This document shows positions 62,180 to 64,000 of a DNA stretch of 64,000 nucleotides, piece by piece. The notes under the pieces were generated by a model that saw only the letters and a list, made by a program, of their open reading frames with translations, did not search any database and was not told the origin of the DNA. The DNA is from Berkiella sp963829835 (GTDB taxonomy: Bacteria > Pseudomonadota > Gammaproteobacteria > Berkiellales > Berkiellaceae). Made by a program: the position numbers and the translations under genes. The DNA lies in assembly GCA_963829835.1 (NCBI GenBank), contig CAWHKC010000004.1, positions 806,001-870,000 on the forward strand. Reading direction: 5' to 3'. Within the stretch, counting starts at the first letter, position 1; every line of letters starts with the position of its first letter.

Positions 62180-63569
62180 TTATTTCCTTAAAATGTAAGC
62201 CAAATAATTTTTCTCGATCTCGGTCTTGTTTGATTTTTCTATCGACTTCTTCCACGTCCATACCATGTTTGGCGATAACATCCTGCCTTGCTTTAAGATG
62301 ATGCTCCATGGATAGAATTTCGGCTTGCACGTCTTTAAGGGGATCAACCCAATCCCAACCAGGTGGTTGCCACTCAATTTGGTGATACTTTTCTGGATTA
62401 TCAAAATAATCAGGAATATTTAACACACCACTTAGTACTGCAAATTTTACCCATTCTTTTGCAATGGGTTGGCATAGCTGATGAATTAAAAGATGGTGCT
62501 GCAACAACTCAATTTGCCTTCTAAATTCAATGAGACCTGCCCTTATAGAACTATAATTAACTCCTCGCAGATCACCTGTTAGCTGCTCATAAGTGATCCC
62601 CATGCCTGCTGCAACGCCTCTCAATTGCTGCATCATCCATACTTCATAACTTCCACCCACATCACTGGGCTCAGAGAATTCAATATTTTCACCTGGCGCC
62701 AATCGCTTTAGCATGCCAGGCACTAGCCTAAGTTCTTCTGAGTCTTCCTCATCTTTATCTCCGAAATCAGGTGCAGGCTCTGTAATGAATCCTGCAAACA
62801 AGGCAGATGTTTTCTTTCGAACAAGTTCTGCATCTTCGTATTGATCTAACTCGCGAAGTTTGAGCAAAACTGATGCAATCCAGGGAACACCTCGTAATTG
62901 ACCGGGTCTATCAACACGATAGATATGTAATATTTCTTGAGCTGTAATGCGGATCTTATCACTATTAATATTATCTTCTTCACCCGGATGGAATTTGTAA
63001 AGATGATAAGCAATTCTTTTTCCTAATCGATCTAGCTCAATGCCCATTTTTATTTGTCGTTGTCCATCTGGCGAAGACGGGTAATCATCAATTAAAAAAT
63101 CTGGCTCTAATACTTGTATTTGTAGTGGAATACTTCCTTTGCCGCGCATCTTCTGAGGTACAATTCGAACGAGCACTTCACCTGCTTGCATTAAGGTTTG
63201 TGCTACTAATAACTGCAACCCATAAAAATCATAACGTCCATCTAAATCTGCATAATTTGTCCAATGTTTCCAAGCGGCCTGGATCTTCTCTTTCAATTTT
63301 ACTTCAGCATCATCCAAAACCCATCTTGGTGTAATACCACAACCAATTAAGTTTGAAGCAAGTGAACGAAAGCCATTCGCTACCCAAGGATTATTGCGAG
63401 CTAAATCTCGTGAACGTGATCGCAATCCTGACAATGAATCACTTAAGGCCGTATTTGGTCCTTGACTACCTAATCCCCAATAACCTAAACGCCTGCCGGT
63501 AGTTGCTCCTTCATAGGATTTAGCAACGGGCTTTTTAGATCGTTGAAATAGTTTTTTAAGGAAGTTCAT
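62154..63569 (-). CDS. Portal protein (lambda family)
   Basis: 471 aa, typical of lambda-type portals. Landmarks: AKSYEGATTGRRLGYWGLGSQGPN (about 17-40), ARNNPWVANGFRSLASNLIGCGI (about 57-79), VLEPDFLIDD (about 163-172), HIYRVDRPGQLRGVPWIA (about 222-239) and RGVNYSSIRAGLIEFRRQIE (about 350-369). Twelve copies form the DNA gate. Four-base overlap with gpW upstream. Confidence 0.94.
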   Translation of the reverse strand: MNFLKKLFQRSKKPVAKSYEGATTGRRLGYWGLGSQGPNTALSDSLSGLRSRSRDLARNNPWVANGFRSLASNLIGCGITPRWVLDDAEVKLKEKIQAAWKHWTNYADLDGRYDFYGLQLLVAQTLMQAGEVLVRIVPQKMRGKGSIPLQIQVLEPDFLIDDYPSSPDGQRQIKMGIELDRLGKRIAYHLYKFHPGEEDNINSDKIRITAQEILHIYRVDRPGQLRGVPWIASVLLKLRELDQYEDAELVRKKTSALFAGFITEPAPDFGDKDEEDSEELRLVPGMLKRLAPGENIEFSEPSDVGGSYEVWMMQQLRGVAAGMGITYEQLTGDLRGVNYSSIRAGLIEFRRQIELLQHHLLIHQLCQPIAKEWVKFAVLSGVLNIPDYFDNPEKYHQIEWQPPGWDWVDPLKDVQAEILSMEHHLKARQDVIAKHGMDVEEVDRKIKQDRDREKLFGLHFKEINDDPATDE

Positions 63570-63790
63570 AATCCTTTAGAAGAAGTGACCTTGATATAAT
63601 CAGATTTGCCGCGATTTAAATGGCGTTTAATTTGAGCACGCAAACGCTCTAAATCTGCTACTTGAGTTTGATTGAAGGTTACAGTTTGGCTACCAACGGC
63701 CGAGCTTCTGCTGAATGATACGACTTTTTCGCCAAGAGTAAGCTGCATCAGAGCTTTTTCGACGTTTTGGAGGTCTTTTTGGGTGTACAT
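63566..63790 (-). CDS. gpW-family head-tail joining protein
   Basis: 74 aa. The start MYTQKDLQNVEKALMQL, then VSFSRSSAVGSQTVTFNQTQVADLERL and a basic end, matches lambda gpW (68 aa). It plugs the portal after packaging. It lies between terminase and portal, as W does in lambda. Confidence 0.88.
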   Translation of the reverse strand: MYTQKDLQNVEKALMQLTLGEKVVSFSRSSAVGSQTVTFNQTQVADLERLRAQIKRHLNRGKSDYIKVTSSKGL

Positions 63791-63791
63791 T

Positions 63792-64000
63792 TTAATTGAA
63801 ACTCAAGTTTGAATTCTTGATATATCCTTGTGTGGTTGTTATCTTCTTCGGTTTTTTGGCTTCACGCTTCTTTAATGGCGCCATATTGGGATTCACAATA
63901 TAAAGCGCTGCCAAGGCATAAACTCTACAATCTAATGCTTCATTTCTTTCACCGCTTGCTTTGATATAGGTATGATAAGGTCGACCTTGTTTATATCGCA
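63792..64000 (-). CDS. Terminase large subunit, C-terminal end (partial)
   Basis: The minus strand enters the window in frame and encodes 68 residues to a TAA at 63792. GRPYHTYIKASGERNEALDC followed by RVYALAALYI is the C-terminal pattern of the lambda gpA terminase family, with RNEALDC as its hallmark. The enzyme cuts concatemeric DNA and drives packaging; the rest of it is beyond the window. Confidence 0.9.
   Translation of the reverse strand, partial: RYKQGRPYHTYIKASGERNEALDCRVYALAALYIVNPNMAPLKKREAKKPKKITTTQGYIKNSNLSFN

Overview
The window is AT-rich bacterial DNA. The gene set (LysR, TetR, Bcr/CflA, GloB, Ada, lambda-type phage genes) indicates a gammaproteobacterium. Ankyrin-repeat and leucine-rich-repeat proteins with an F-box-like segment suggest a host-associated member of the Legionellales (Legionella/Coxiella/Berkiella/Aquicella type). 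No 16S rRNA gene is present, so this is inference.

Layout. (1) 1-20.9 kb is ordinary accessory chromosome: a LysR/DUF2798 pair, a large secreted phosphoesterase, a RES-Xre toxin-antitoxin pair, a glutathione cluster (gloB, TetR, GST), several GNAT acetyltransferases, a TetR/MFS efflux pair with two identical palindromic operators, MATE efflux, two GFA-family genes plus a truncated third, and gene remnants mixed with small repeats. (2) 21-27.3 kb holds a RhuM-family gene between imperfect direct repeats, a GC-richer alpha/beta hydrolase, ada with a PEP mutase/isocitrate lyase-family gene, and an IS110-type transposase. (3) 27.6-40 kb looks like a defence island. It starts at a 45-bp 3' half of a tRNA-Ile2(CAU)-like gene, an integration scar, beside a long palindrome. 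It carries a complete type I Zorya anti-phage system (zorA-zorB-zorC-zorD), small unknown proteins on both sides, a CI/LexA-like regulator with a palindromic operator, and an operon of a queuosine-precursor-transporter-like protein, a SAM methyltransferase and an unknown protein. (4) 40-49.4 kb is an effector-like region: ankyrin protein, F-box-like/LRR protein, a 571-bp tandem duplication carrying two identical double-glycine-leader peptides, and a DUF1963/YwqG-like gene downstream of a 1053-aa ankyrin protein. The LRR gene and the 1053-aa gene, about 6 kb apart, have the same ~240-bp upstream module (promoter plus leader). (5) 49.4-64 kb is a lambda-like prophage morphogenesis block on the minus strand: terminase end, gpW, portal, S49 protease with a nested scaffold start, decoration protein, capsid, connectors, tail tube, tail chaperone with a UUUUUUC slippery site, and tape measure. 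It ends with unfamiliar distal tail genes and a serine recombinase. Two cargo genes sit inside it: an opposite-strand exported alpha/beta hydrolase and a GNAT acetyltransferase.

How the parts work together. ZorA and ZorB should form a proton-driven inner-membrane motor anchored to peptidoglycan that senses phage entry; ZorC and ZorD (SNF2 ATPase with a C-terminal Mrr-like nuclease domain) act on DNA. The toxin-antitoxin pair, RhuM gene and AbiEii-like remnant add to a mobile or defensive background. The most notable candidates for undescribed biology are the shared leader module of the two effector-like genes, the duplicated double-glycine peptides, and the small genes packed around Zorya.
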